Shown: piece after piece, positions 1-9,014 of the stretch
Layout: each line of letters starts with the position of its first letter
Numbering within the stretch: position 1 is the stretch's first letter
Assembly: GCA_020723285.1 (NCBI GenBank)
Contig: DYJE01000002.1
Span: 282,823-346,822 of the forward strand
Source of the DNA: Desulforapulum autotrophicum
Lineage (GTDB): Bacteria > Desulfobacterota > Desulfobacteria > Desulfobacterales > Desulfolunaceae
Length of the DNA stretch: 64,000 nucleotides
Direction: 5' to 3'
The notes under the pieces: generated by a model
Seen by the model: only the letters and a program-made list of their open reading frames with translations
Databases searched by the model: none
What the model was told of the DNA's origin: nothing
Program-made: the position numbers and the translations under genes

Positions 1-170
1 TATATGATTTTCAGGGTAAGTAAAGACCCATATTAAGAAGTATTTTCCATAACAAATAATACATAGTACATAACGCATACCCATCAATAAATTTTTAAAT
101 ATTACACAGCAACCCGGATTTACATTGCATTTATTGTAAAAATTTTTTCATCAATATCTGAAAAGTAATT

Positions 171-186
171 TGGCATAATAAATGTA
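171..186 (+). promoter_or_regulatory. Possible sigma-54 promoter of the PEP-CTERM gene
   Basis: A TGGCAT element at 171-176 is followed by five bases and ATGTA at 182-186. This keeps the GG-N10-G spacing of a -24/-12 promoter, but the -12 GC is GT here, which is a serious deviation. It lies about 93 bases before the start codon at 279. It is listed because sigma-54 regulation of PEP-CTERM genes is known and a sigma-54 activator is encoded at 48591. Weak on its own. Confidence 0.25.
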
Positions 187-278
187 TTAAAACGTCACTC
201 AATAACAGAAAATATTGTAAATAAAGATCTTTTTTTTTATCATTTTTTTAAAACAATAAATACCTATGGAGGTTCATA

Positions 279-833
279 ATGAAAAGCCTTGTTTTCGGGA
301 TATGCTTGGCTTTATTTTCTTGTAATCAAGCTTTGGCCTCACTGATAAATTACGAATTCATATTGACTTTGGATTCAATTCCCAGAACTTCCCCATGTTT
401 CGAACTGGAGTTAGGTGATTCAATTATTGGAAACTATTCATTTGATCCTGACCTATTTCCCGATGATGCTTCTGGAGGGGATGCAGCCACGAATTATGGC
501 TTTACAGGTCATGTTCAAATTGAAAATTTCGATAACTATTTCAGTTCATTTAGCATTCAACCAAATAAACAAATTGCGTCATTGTGCTTTTATGATGGCT
601 TGGACTATATGCTTTTTGTCAATCTCATTGACTATACATTTATATTTTCTGGTGAAGATTTTATAACGCCTATATTCCATTATAACGGTCATTTTGAATA
701 TTTAACAGACTCAAACCATAGCGAACCCATGCCTTCAACACCAGAGCCGGCAACGTTTATACTTTTGGGACTTGGCCTATCAGGGTTCGCGGGCTATAAA
801 AAGAAATCAAAAAAGCCTTTTCAAAATATATGA
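279..833 (+). CDS. Secreted PEP-CTERM sorting-signal protein
   Basis: 184 residues. Residues 1-20 form a signal peptide ending in ALA. Residues about 21-145 form a domain I do not recognise. Residues 154-178 are a PEP-CTERM tail: TPEPATF, a hydrophobic stretch (ILLGLGLSGFAGY), then a lysine cluster. Such tails direct export and handling by an exosortase, and one is encoded at 30742-31617 in this window, so this is a probable client. The start at 279 has GGAGG at 268-272. The central domain recurs twice in the next gene. It is probably a surface or EPS-matrix protein; the domain's function is unknown. Confidence 0.88.
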   Translation: MKSLVFGICLALFSCNQALASLINYEFILTLDSIPRTSPCFELELGDSIIGNYSFDPDLFPDDASGGDAATNYGFTGHVQIENFDNYFSSFSIQPNKQIASLCFYDGLDYMLFVNLIDYTFIFSGEDFITPIFHYNGHFEYLTDSNHSEPMPSTPEPATFILLGLGLSGFAGYKKKSKKPFQNI

Positions 834-865
834 AACGACTTTAACAATCTGAAAGGAACGGGGTT

Positions 866-1660
866 ATGGTCAATTATGAATTTTTATTAACTGTAAAAGC
901 AGTCAACAAACAACCATCACCGTCTTCACCAATTTCATTAAATATCGGTGACACGATTTCTGGAGATTTCTCTCTTGACGTAAACCATCCGAACATCCCA
1001 CCAAATTTCAGTGGGTGTGAAAGTGCTTATAATTTCGGATTTACAGGCAAAAGCGTCATTTGCAAAACTGTTTTTAATTTACACAGTTTTTGCGTTGAAT
1101 CCCGGATTCTTAAATTTTTTAAATTTATAGGTGATTTAGAGTATATGCTCGAATTAGATTTTAGCAGTAACTCATTTTTTCTTCAAGGTAGCGACGTTGT
1201 TTCTTTCGAATATTCTGGAGAGATTAACCAATTTCATGTTAAACCCCAATACAGCTTTTTATTAAGAATCACTGAAATCGTTATCCCCCCATCAACCCCG
1301 TCTATCAACCTGAAAATCAACGATACTATAACAGGAAATTATTTCTTTGACCCAGGCGCTGTTCCAGCAGGCTATACCGGATCAGACAGTGGTTCCCCCT
1401 TCGGATTTGATGGAAAAACGTCTATCTGTAATGTACTTTTTCAATTTCACACTTTCTCAATTCAAAATTCCCAAAAAATTAAATCCATAGTTTTTCTTGG
1501 TGACTTATCTTACCTGCTCACACTTGATTTTGACAGTCATACATTTGTATTATCTGGAGATGATATAGTCAGATTTAATTATAGAGGGGTCATCGAAAAC
1601 TTATCTCCGACGTCTGAAAAACCTAATAAACCGACTGGCCTTAAGGTTGCCGTTAACTAA
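866..1660 (+). CDS. Tandem two-domain paralogue of the upstream PEP-CTERM protein, no sorting signals
   Basis: 264 residues in two copies (about 1-124 and 125-250) of the domain seen in the gene at 279. Shared landmarks include YEFLL or YSFLL at the start, GDTISGD or NDTITGN, FGFTGK or FGFDGK, GDLEYML or GDLSYLL, and a final SGDD-like segment. There is no signal peptide, and an in-frame stop at 842-844 rules out an N-terminal extension. The protein ends in PNKPTGLKVAVN, which looks like the first strand of a fibronectin type III domain cut short by the stop. It lies 32 bases after the PEP-CTERM gene with AAAGGA before the start. It may be a truncated relic of a larger surface protein or a working partner. 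Function unknown. Confidence 0.7.
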   Translation: MVNYEFLLTVKAVNKQPSPSSPISLNIGDTISGDFSLDVNHPNIPPNFSGCESAYNFGFTGKSVICKTVFNLHSFCVESRILKFFKFIGDLEYMLELDFSSNSFFLQGSDVVSFEYSGEINQFHVKPQYSFLLRITEIVIPPSTPSINLKINDTITGNYFFDPGAVPAGYTGSDSGSPFGFDGKTSICNVLFQFHTFSIQNSQKIKSIVFLGDLSYLLTLDFDSHTFVLSGDDIVRFNYRGVIENLSPTSEKPNKPTGLKVAVN

Positions 1661-1935
1661 ACAACCACGGACTTAAAAAAGACGTTGGGTTTAAGGACTA
1701 CGGGGTACAAGGGGCCAAAGCCAGTTTCACAAGCGTTTCGTGCCCATGTCAATGTACCCCAAAAGAGATACAGGTGAACACGAATCTAAAGTTACCTATA
1801 TCCCTGGTTTTTTGAAAGAACCGTTTATGATCAAAGCCCTTCAGTAAAATTTTTCGAGCAAATATTCATAAAAGAATAATTTAAGTTATCCACCTTGGGT
1901 GAAATTAATATAATCAATTCAAATTACTCATGATA
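1661..1935. other. Gap between convergent genes
   Basis: 275 bases between the + strand gene ending at 1660 and the minus-strand wecB. A stretch without stops runs to the TAA near 1847 on the + strand (in-frame reading ends KEPFMIKALQ) but has no start or recognisable family. It could be decayed coding sequence, perhaps the lost C-terminal part of the preceding gene or a mobile-element remnant. The only hairpin seen is a weak CACC-ttg-GGTG; no convincing terminator. Confidence 0.3.
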
Positions 1936-3027
1936 TCATTTCAATAGAATATCAACAATTCTTTCAGCAGAGCGACCATCCCAAAATTCAGGACGTCTAC
2001 CCACTTTTTTGTTACCGGACATCAATTTCTGAAACGAAGACACGATGGCGTCTCCTTTAGTTCCGATAAGTGTATTGGTGCCTTCATCCACAGTCACAGG
2101 TCGTTCAGTATTTTCTCGGATGGTAAAGCACGGCACGCCAAGACCTGTCGTTTCTTCTTGCAATCCCCCGCTATCTGTATAAACACAGAAAGCATCCTTC
2201 CATAAATAAAGGGATTCCTTGAATCCAAGGGGCTCAAGCAAAATAATTCGTTCAGAAAGTTTAATTTTATATTTTTCTATCATTTTTTTTGTTCTTGGAT
2301 GTACTGGAAATACAATTGATATTTCTAAAGCAATAGTATTAATAGCATCGATGATTTCTTCCAACTTCTCCTTATTATCGACATTTGAAGGACGGTGGAG
2401 TGTTAAAAAAATATATTTATCCAATTCGTTTTTCAAATTGTGGACGCTGAACTGCGCACCATCCATTTCAGCAATACGTTCATGCTGGTAAAGAAGGTTG
2501 TCGATCATAACATGACCGACAAAATGAATATGACTCAAAGACTTGCCTTCTTTAATAAGATTGTCGTTGGCTGCTTTTTCCGTTGTAAAAAAATAATCTG
2601 TAATCGCGTCAGTCACCATGCGATTGATTTCTTCAGGCATATCCAAATCAAAGCTTCTCAACCCGGCTTCGACATGGGCTACTTTGATTTTCATTTTTTT
2701 TGCTACGATACTGCACGCAAGAGTCGAATTAACATCACCCACAACAAGAACAACATCAGGCTTTTCTTTACCGCAAATCTCCTCGAATGCGATCATAATT
2801 TTAGCTGTCTGCTCAGCATGGGACCCGCCCCCCACATTAAGATGATAATCTGGCTTCGGAATTCCAAGCTCGTCGAAAAAAGTCTCGGACATATTGAAAT
2901 CATAATGTTGTCCCGTATGAATTAGTATATATTCTAAATCATTATTTTTTCTTTTATTAAGTTCTCGTATAATCGGGGCAATTTTCATAAAATTGGGCCT
3001 CGCTCCAGCCACCAGTAATATTTTCAT
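1936..3027 (-). CDS. wecB: UDP-N-acetylglucosamine 2-epimerase (non-hydrolysing)
   Basis: Interconverts UDP-GlcNAc and UDP-ManNAc, supplying a precursor for surface polysaccharide. The N-terminus reads KILLVAGARPNFMKIAPI. Family landmarks follow: HTGQHYD, GDVNSTLAC, HVEAGLRSFD with PEEINR, LTLHRPSNVD, and DSGGLQEE near the C-terminus. About 363 residues, normal for the family. An ATG at 3039 is in frame, but GAGAGGGAAA lies between the two ATGs and serves the one at 3027, so 3027 is chosen. Last gene of the minus-strand EPS run, 42 bases after the YetA-like gene. With the UDP-glucose dehydrogenase at 40485 it defines two likely sugar precursors. Confidence 0.93.
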   Translation of the reverse strand: MKILLVAGARPNFMKIAPIIRELNKRKNNDLEYILIHTGQHYDFNMSETFFDELGIPKPDYHLNVGGGSHAEQTAKIMIAFEEICGKEKPDVVLVVGDVNSTLACSIVAKKMKIKVAHVEAGLRSFDLDMPEEINRMVTDAITDYFFTTEKAANDNLIKEGKSLSHIHFVGHVMIDNLLYQHERIAEMDGAQFSVHNLKNELDKYIFLTLHRPSNVDNKEKLEEIIDAINTIALEISIVFPVHPRTKKMIEKYKIKLSERIILLEPLGFKESLYLWKDAFCVYTDSGGLQEETTGLGVPCFTIRENTERPVTVDEGTNTLIGTKGDAIVSSFQKLMSGNKKVGRRPEFWDGRSAERIVDILLK

Positions 3028-3069
3028 TTTCCCTCTCATTTATAGTACAAGTGAAAAATATAATAACAA

Positions 3070-5697
3070 CTATAATCGTGATTTTATCCAACTGATTTCT
3101 TTACTTAAAGAAGTCTTACGTAATATTTCGATAACCTTTGAAATTCTTTCCAATAAAAAGGTTAAAAAGCTATTTGAACGAGTATATGTTAAATCCGTAG
3201 ATGATACATTATAAGATTTTTTTTGAGCGTCGTTCACGAGGGTCTGCATGTGGTAGAATCCGTTGGTCATCATGATGACAAGGGGGCGAGTCAAGTAAGC
3301 ACTGTCGCCAAACATTTTTATATGCTCTATGCTTATCTGAAAAAAATACCGGCTTTTCTCAGTGAACAACTGACGCTCATCATCTTTTCCATAACAGGAT
3401 GCCAAGGCTAAAATATCGGCTTTTCTGATTTCCTGGGCCGCCCAAGTCTCATTGGGAAATTCCAGAATCTCTTTGTGATCCAGATATGGTCTCTCATTTT
3501 CGAGCATCCATCGGGCATAAGACATAAAAGAAGATTTAGCGTAAGAGAAAGCATCCGAAAAACCATCCAGTTTAGCGGTTGTGTCCATAAATCGTCCTAA
3601 TGCTTGTAGAAACACCGTGTACATCCACCGAACTTCCGGATTTAAAAGATCCCGGGAAGCAATATCATCATGCGGAGAAATACAGCTCCGAATCAACTCG
3701 GCAGCCCGCCCAAGATAAACCTTTTCAGCCGTGAGCAGATAACCGTCAATCATGGAGTTCAAAGCATTCCCGCTTCCTCTGCCAGGGCCATTGAAACCAT
3801 AGGGCGTCAACCTGTCGGCTCCCTTGATACGTCTCATTGTCTTCTTAACTAATTCATAGCCATACTCTGCAATTGTGTCTGGTCCTTGGATACCCCGTTC
3901 TGCGAAACGGATCATATGCAACGCTGCATCCTTGAAAAGAGGTTCTCCCGTCATCCAGTAATAATAGCAGAATCCCGAGCTGTAATTGTGATCATAAGCT
4001 GGACCCCCGCCGAAAAAACCGGGGGGCTTTAATTCTTTATGCTTGATAGATACGGTTCTATGGGTTGCCGTTTCTGCGTCGAGATGATGATCCGTATGCC
4101 AAAAGAGACCGCTATTGTACTGATATCTGTCCTTCACTGTTCTGTATATGTCTATTTCAGCAACATGCCATGCCATTTCCCTGGCGAGTTTCGACCATGC
4201 ATAATCACCAGTTCTCATGTATTGTAAAAGAGCCCCTTTAATTCCGTCGTACTGATTGTTATAATGAGAAATAAATTCACGATCTCCTTTATGAAAGACC
4301 GCTTCATGATCCGCATAAAGATCACCGAAATGTCTCCATCCATATTCATCTATAATTTCTCTTCGACTGATAAAGGTCCGGTCACCTTTTACAGCACGAG
4401 TAATATAATCCTGGTAAGTCTGATAAAGAGGGTCAGACATGACAAAGTCAAAGGGAACAACACAAGGAGAAAAACCTGCAAAACAGTACTGTTCTTGCGA
4501 AAGACGAACTTCCAGAGGAGAATGACTCCATGAAGGTATTTTTATTCCATTTCCATCATTGACATCCGATATATTGAAATAAACAGTGTGGGTCTTTCTT
4601 TCTCCTGCCTGAATTTCATGAATGTCTCCAAACTGTTCAGGAAACAGCTCAATGGACATGACATTGTCCTTGAATGTCATTGATTTTGGAAAATTCTGCC
4701 AAAAATGAATCATCGAAAATGATTTAACAGTATCTCCATCTGTGACACTGACAGAAGGGGTGCACCGATCTCCTCTTTCTGAAGTTGACCCGTCTGCCAC
4801 AACTTCGTACCCGGAAAAACGAAGAGGAATATCACCATGTCTGTTTAGATGGTTTCTGGACTTCCAGTTCTTTCCACCGCTTGAATCTTGATATATATTC
4901 AACTGTTCATCGAAGATATGCTCTGGGCCATCCGGCAAAAGTGCGTAACGTCTTTCAACCGTTTCATTTTCAAAATGAAATTTAAGTTCAAGTTTTTTTA
5001 TATATTGCGATCCTGCGTCCCCTAAATCCCAGGCACCCCCGGGGTGTTTTGAGGCACCTGGATTCCATATTCCGAAATCCATACGAACTGTCCCGGAACC
5101 CGGATAAAAATGGAATCGGCAATCAAATTGAAGGTCATGGATATTTCCTTCTATAGTAAAACAACCTTTACAAAAAAGAACACAGGATAAAGGATTGTTT
5201 CTTTCAATTTCTACAGTATCAACACGAGAAGTCCAGATGACACCATCGTCAGTTGTAATATGGGTAACCATGGGGTGACCGGAAGACATAACTGAATCAT
5301 TTCTTTTTCCCTGAAATGAAAATAACCCGCATTTTGAAATGATATATGAAAACAATCCTGACTTAATACTGATACTTTTCGCATCTTCGTATACTGTCAG
5401 GGGCTCTTTATGATTCACATGCTTATGTGAACCAGAGGTTTGAACCATGTGATACTTTCTATTCTCTCTAACACCTGAATCAACATTGAAATTAAGTAGC
5501 AGCCATTTAACACTACCGTCTTCCCATCGTGCAAGAGGTGTGGACGCCATGGGGATGCTGTTCTTCCAATCATCTATTAAGACGAAACTATTTTCATCAA
5601 AAACTGAACCTTTTGCAAAAGGAACTCCGATAGTCAAGGGTTCATTCTCACGGCAGAGACCATCGTGTTCGATAACATCAATTACTACAGACTTCAT
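3070..5697 (-). CDS. PcRGLX/YetA-like protein, putative polysaccharide-degrading enzyme
   Basis: 875 residues with no obvious signal peptide. The N-terminal half is beta-rich and reads like the RIFT-barrel domains of the PcRGLX/YetA family, with PLARWEDGSVKWLLL near residue 55 and MDFGIWNPG and HPGGAWDLGD near 210-225. The C-terminal half resembles an alpha/alpha toroid, with GWRHFGDLYADHEA, YDHNYSSGF and a GFNGPGRGSGNAL segment. Relatives include rhamnogalacturonan exolyase-like enzymes, so cleavage or editing of the locus polysaccharide is a reasonable guess. It lies 5 bases after the transglutaminase-like gene, so the two are probably co-translated. Family fairly sure, substrate unknown. 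Confidence 0.6.
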   Translation of the reverse strand: MKSVVIDVIEHDGLCRENEPLTIGVPFAKGSVFDENSFVLIDDWKNSIPMASTPLARWEDGSVKWLLLNFNVDSGVRENRKYHMVQTSGSHKHVNHKEPLTVYEDAKSISIKSGLFSYIISKCGLFSFQGKRNDSVMSSGHPMVTHITTDDGVIWTSRVDTVEIERNNPLSCVLFCKGCFTIEGNIHDLQFDCRFHFYPGSGTVRMDFGIWNPGASKHPGGAWDLGDAGSQYIKKLELKFHFENETVERRYALLPDGPEHIFDEQLNIYQDSSGGKNWKSRNHLNRHGDIPLRFSGYEVVADGSTSERGDRCTPSVSVTDGDTVKSFSMIHFWQNFPKSMTFKDNVMSIELFPEQFGDIHEIQAGERKTHTVYFNISDVNDGNGIKIPSWSHSPLEVRLSQEQYCFAGFSPCVVPFDFVMSDPLYQTYQDYITRAVKGDRTFISRREIIDEYGWRHFGDLYADHEAVFHKGDREFISHYNNQYDGIKGALLQYMRTGDYAWSKLAREMAWHVAEIDIYRTVKDRYQYNSGLFWHTDHHLDAETATHRTVSIKHKELKPPGFFGGGPAYDHNYSSGFCYYYWMTGEPLFKDAALHMIRFAERGIQGPDTIAEYGYELVKKTMRRIKGADRLTPYGFNGPGRGSGNALNSMIDGYLLTAEKVYLGRAAELIRSCISPHDDIASRDLLNPEVRWMYTVFLQALGRFMDTTAKLDGFSDAFSYAKSSFMSYARWMLENERPYLDHKEILEFPNETWAAQEIRKADILALASCYGKDDERQLFTEKSRYFFQISIEHIKMFGDSAYLTRPLVIMMTNGFYHMQTLVNDAQKKSYNVSSTDLTYTRSNSFLTFLLERISKVIEILRKTSLSKEISWIKSRL

Positions 5698-5702
5698 TAA
5701 TT

Positions 5703-7016
5703 TTATAAATCCTTTTTATATTGAAGCTCAACCCAACTCTCTACACCCTCCACACCAAACGTGTTTACAGGTTTAACAGTCAAACGGTTGATTCCATCGT
5801 TTAATAACCATGTATAAAACGATGAATTCCATTTTATACTTTTTTTATTGTCAACAATAACAAAATGGCTGAAATTAGGAGTCACTGATTTTATAGTGAA
5901 ATTAATCTTTCCGCTCTCATATTTTTTTTCATCAACATAAATCTCGGCTTGATTGAGTGTCCAGTACATATCCGCTGGATTTTCCGTTCGAGGATAAAGT
6001 GACCAGAATCTCTCTTCTCTCTTATCCTCAAAAAATAAAGTAGAAAGATCGCTCCGTTTCGGGTGACCTTTAAAATACGTATTGGTAAGCCAATCGTTCC
6101 GAAGATCAGCCAATCTTATATATTTGTGATAATTGATCATACCCTTTGCTGATTCCACAGGCTGAACCCCAGGTTCCACAATGATTTGGTGAACAACAAG
6201 CCCAGGCTTACTCATATATCGAAGTAAATGAACCTCCATCATATTCAAAGGAATGTCGTTTTTCGTATAATAAAGGTTAAGGTCCGGATCCATGCTCACC
6301 CATTTGCCGTACTGATTTGACCAGACTTCCGTAAAGCCATGAGGCGTTCCGTATAAACGGTCATATATACCCACTATTCTTACATTAAATCCCATGGAAA
6401 GTAGTATCTGTGAATAGAAAAGAGGAAAAAAATGACATGGATAATATTCATCCTGCGATTTATTCCGTTTTTTAGGATTCCTTTGATGTTTTAACCATAT
6501 GGTAAGCGAGTTAAACGGATCGATTTTCTTTTGAAAATCCTTTCTATTAAATTGTGTTCTGGCCCAATTCCTCAACCGGATCATTATATCGATTTCACTC
6601 TGGGCTCCTTTTACAATATCATCCAAGCCCATTTTATTTCTTATGTCTCTTAACTCGGATGTATCAGGCTGATAGTAAAATGAAAATGGGCTTTCAATAA
6701 TTTTTTCATTATGCACATTTTTCACAGTGATTTTCTTATCCTTGTTTTGTAAAAGGAACTCTTCCAAAGTAATTCCAACATGGTTTCCTGACAACTTATC
6801 AGTAGGCCCTGTTATCGACTCTACTGTTACAGACCCGCAAGGATCATACACATGAACAAATACTGAAATCCCTGAAAGAACCCAATGTCTGGCCGTGAGA
6901 ATAACAACCTCATTAAAAGGCAAGCCACTTCTGATAGAAGAGTAGAAAAGAAAAAGAAAAAAAATCAAAATTATTGATAGAAAAGCAAAAACACATCTTT
7001 TTATGATAGTAAGCAT
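5703..7016 (-). CDS. Membrane-anchored transglutaminase-like protein
   Basis: 437 residues. One N-terminal membrane segment (about 8-25) is followed by a mostly extracytoplasmic protein. The transglutaminase-like triad is visible as C194 (YYPCHFFPLF), H226 (GTPHGFTEVW) and D243 (WVSMDPDLN), in the usual order and spacing. The C-terminal part (about 340-437) looks beta-rich and ends in a domain-like segment with EGVESWVELQY. Proteins of this superfamily act as cysteine proteases, cross-linkers or amidases; the substrate cannot be told. It is followed after 5 bases by the YetA-like gene, which suggests joint action on the secreted polymer or its attached peptides. Confidence 0.72.
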   Translation of the reverse strand: MLTIIKRCVFAFLSIILIFFLFLFYSSIRSGLPFNEVVILTARHWVLSGISVFVHVYDPCGSVTVESITGPTDKLSGNHVGITLEEFLLQNKDKKITVKNVHNEKIIESPFSFYYQPDTSELRDIRNKMGLDDIVKGAQSEIDIMIRLRNWARTQFNRKDFQKKIDPFNSLTIWLKHQRNPKKRNKSQDEYYPCHFFPLFYSQILLSMGFNVRIVGIYDRLYGTPHGFTEVWSNQYGKWVSMDPDLNLYYTKNDIPLNMMEVHLLRYMSKPGLVVHQIIVEPGVQPVESAKGMINYHKYIRLADLRNDWLTNTYFKGHPKRSDLSTLFFEDKREERFWSLYPRTENPADMYWTLNQAEIYVDEKKYESGKINFTIKSVTPNFSHFVIVDNKKSIKWNSSFYTWLLNDGINRLTVKPVNTFGVEGVESWVELQYKKDL

Positions 7017-7160
7017 TTGATTATTGTTAAATTCCTTTTTATAAATTTATTATAAATATTGAATGATTAATGACACCTGACAAAAATACTTATAAAAATT
7101 CTAAATGTGAGACGAAAAATAAAAACCTTCCGTATCATCGAACTTCATTATACCTTGCAT

Positions 7161-9014
7161 CTAATCAACAAATAACCTGTGCCACAGCTCCAAAGCAACT
7201 GATGTTCCGAGGAAATGTGCATAATCATTTCTTCCTTCCACATGATTAAGAAAAATTGTATTCAATCCCTCTTTCCGGTAATACCCCCTATCGAGGCATC
7301 GTTCGCTGAAAAGAATCTCCTTCGTCACATCGCTGAAATATTTCCGTTGCCATTTCTGAAATTCCGTATAGTGGCGAAAGCCTTTGACCCCTAACTTCTT
7401 TAGAGCCGAATTAACTTTATCAGTTATCAACAGCCTTACTGGCCCTGCATCAAGCGGCGCCCCTGTGTTCGAATCCGGAATTTTTTCCAGATGAGGGGCC
7501 ATGTGATGGATAAAATATCTGTGGAATTCTCCTGCCCAACGTTTATCTGTAGGTAGTCGTAATAGTGTATTGACAAAATCCCTGTCAAGAAAAGGAAGCC
7601 TTATTCCCACCCTGCTTCTGAAAAGGGCCAGAGACGCCACAACTTGCCGGCGTATCCATTGATCAATGTATAAATAAATGCAAAGATCCGTACCAACAAC
7701 TCCTTCGTCAACAGCTGGCTCAACCGCTTTCTTGAACATGTCCCAGGAGGATTCTTTTATCCTATCATGAATATCTTTCCCAAGAACGGCCTTTATATCT
7801 ATATCTTTTCTCGCCAGGGAGGATTTTCTGTAAAGTGTTTCGATAATATTCCAGGCGTTCATACCGCGCATAGATGGCTCAGCCTGAAATGGATAGGCAA
7901 GAGCAGCCTTGGCGATCTCACCTCCATGCCCCCGTAGCATCACATCAAAAGGCAATGTGGCAAGATAGTCCAGCGCTACTTTTTCCGTGGATTCATGGGG
8001 ATGATACAAACCGTCTGACATAACCACAAGGGTTTCAGCCAGTGACCTGAAATCCGTAAGCTCCGACTCGCAGATGGGAATAAAATCCTGATGGCAGCCG
8101 CATGCCATGGCCAGACGACCGGCCAGCTTCTCATCGGCACAACCCTTCAGGCCAAGAGTGTATGTTCTCACATGTTTTGCCCTGTCTTTCAGTCCCCCAA
8201 GAATCAGACGCGAATCAAGCCCTCCGGAAAGCGACAAACCTAATCTCATGGTTTCAGTATCATCGCTCCTTCGGTCAACCGACATTTGAAATGCTCTCAC
8301 CACGTCCATCCATTCGGAATTCAAGATATCTGTTTTTCTACCCTTGAACATCCGTGCTAAAGAATCATAACCTTTAACTTCCATTTTCCAGTTTTTTAAA
8401 TCAAAGGTCAGAATGGATCTCGGGGGGAGTAAACGGACACTTTTGAAAGGGGTATGGTCAAGCATGGCACAACCAAGATTCCAGAAACTGGCCAGTGTAT
8501 CCTCATCCACAGATTTATCGATTCCTGGAATTACCAGCAGGTTTCTTATCTGTGAAGAAAAAGCGAAAATATTTTTATGAAAAGTGTAGAAAAGGGGTTC
8601 AAGTCCAAAAAAATCAGAAAAGACAAAAAGGGTCTCCCTTGGGTCATCATACAATAATCCAGTAAAAGCACCGTCCACACAAGTCAGATCGACACTTAGA
8701 GAAGTCCGTTCGTTTACGTAGCCGGTCACAAGGGTTGAAGCGTCTTTGCCGTACATTTCCCCATGGATGAAACAGAAACATTCATGATCATAAGCAAAAG
8801 ACTCGGAATTTTTTCCTCCATAAGGACTGCACAACAATCCGATTCCACCCAAGTGCCCAATTAATTTTTTTTGAAGTCTATTTTCAGAAGATACATTATC
8901 AAGCGACCTGTTCAGAACATTGTCGAATATTTCCTGGCTGTTCATACCCTGATCACGGCATAAGAATCCTGATATCCCTGTCATCATGTCAATCTTTTCC
9001 CTTTTTTTAGGCAT
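7161..9014 (-). CDS. Asparagine synthase-like protein with degenerate glutaminase domain
   Basis: 617 residues. The synthetase half has the PP-loop SGGLDS (263-268), as expected for ATP-dependent amide or ligase chemistry. The N-terminal half follows the Ntn glutaminase fold (TGISGF near residue 12, HGEMYG near 84), but the nucleophilic Cys that should follow the initiator Met is Thr12 and the usual HRGPD motif is absent. Glutamine hydrolysis is therefore unlikely; it may use ammonia or another nucleophile. It overlaps the upstream ligase gene by 8 bases. Starts at 8987 or 8984 are also possible, with GGGAA upstream. Two intact paralogues lie at 23487 and 37408. Confidence 0.8.
   Translation of the reverse strand: MPKKREKIDMMTGISGFLCRDQGMNSQEIFDNVLNRSLDNVSSENRLQKKLIGHLGGIGLLCSPYGGKNSESFAYDHECFCFIHGEMYGKDASTLVTGYVNERTSLSVDLTCVDGAFTGLLYDDPRETLFVFSDFFGLEPLFYTFHKNIFAFSSQIRNLLVIPGIDKSVDEDTLASFWNLGCAMLDHTPFKSVRLLPPRSILTFDLKNWKMEVKGYDSLARMFKGRKTDILNSEWMDVVRAFQMSVDRRSDDTETMRLGLSLSGGLDSRLILGGLKDRAKHVRTYTLGLKGCADEKLAGRLAMACGCHQDFIPICESELTDFRSLAETLVVMSDGLYHPHESTEKVALDYLATLPFDVMLRGHGGEIAKAALAYPFQAEPSMRGMNAWNIIETLYRKSSLARKDIDIKAVLGKDIHDRIKESSWDMFKKAVEPAVDEGVVGTDLCIYLYIDQWIRRQVVASLALFRSRVGIRLPFLDRDFVNTLLRLPTDKRWAGEFHRYFIHHMAPHLEKIPDSNTGAPLDAGPVRLLITDKVNSALKKLGVKGFRHYTEFQKWQRKYFSDVTKEILFSERCLDRGYYRKEGLNTIFLNHVEGRNDYAHFLGTSVALELWHRLFVD

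Noticed and set aside
2440..2925. + strand open frame opposite wecB
   Set aside because: Antisense shadow of a well conserved gene, with no ribosome site or family match.
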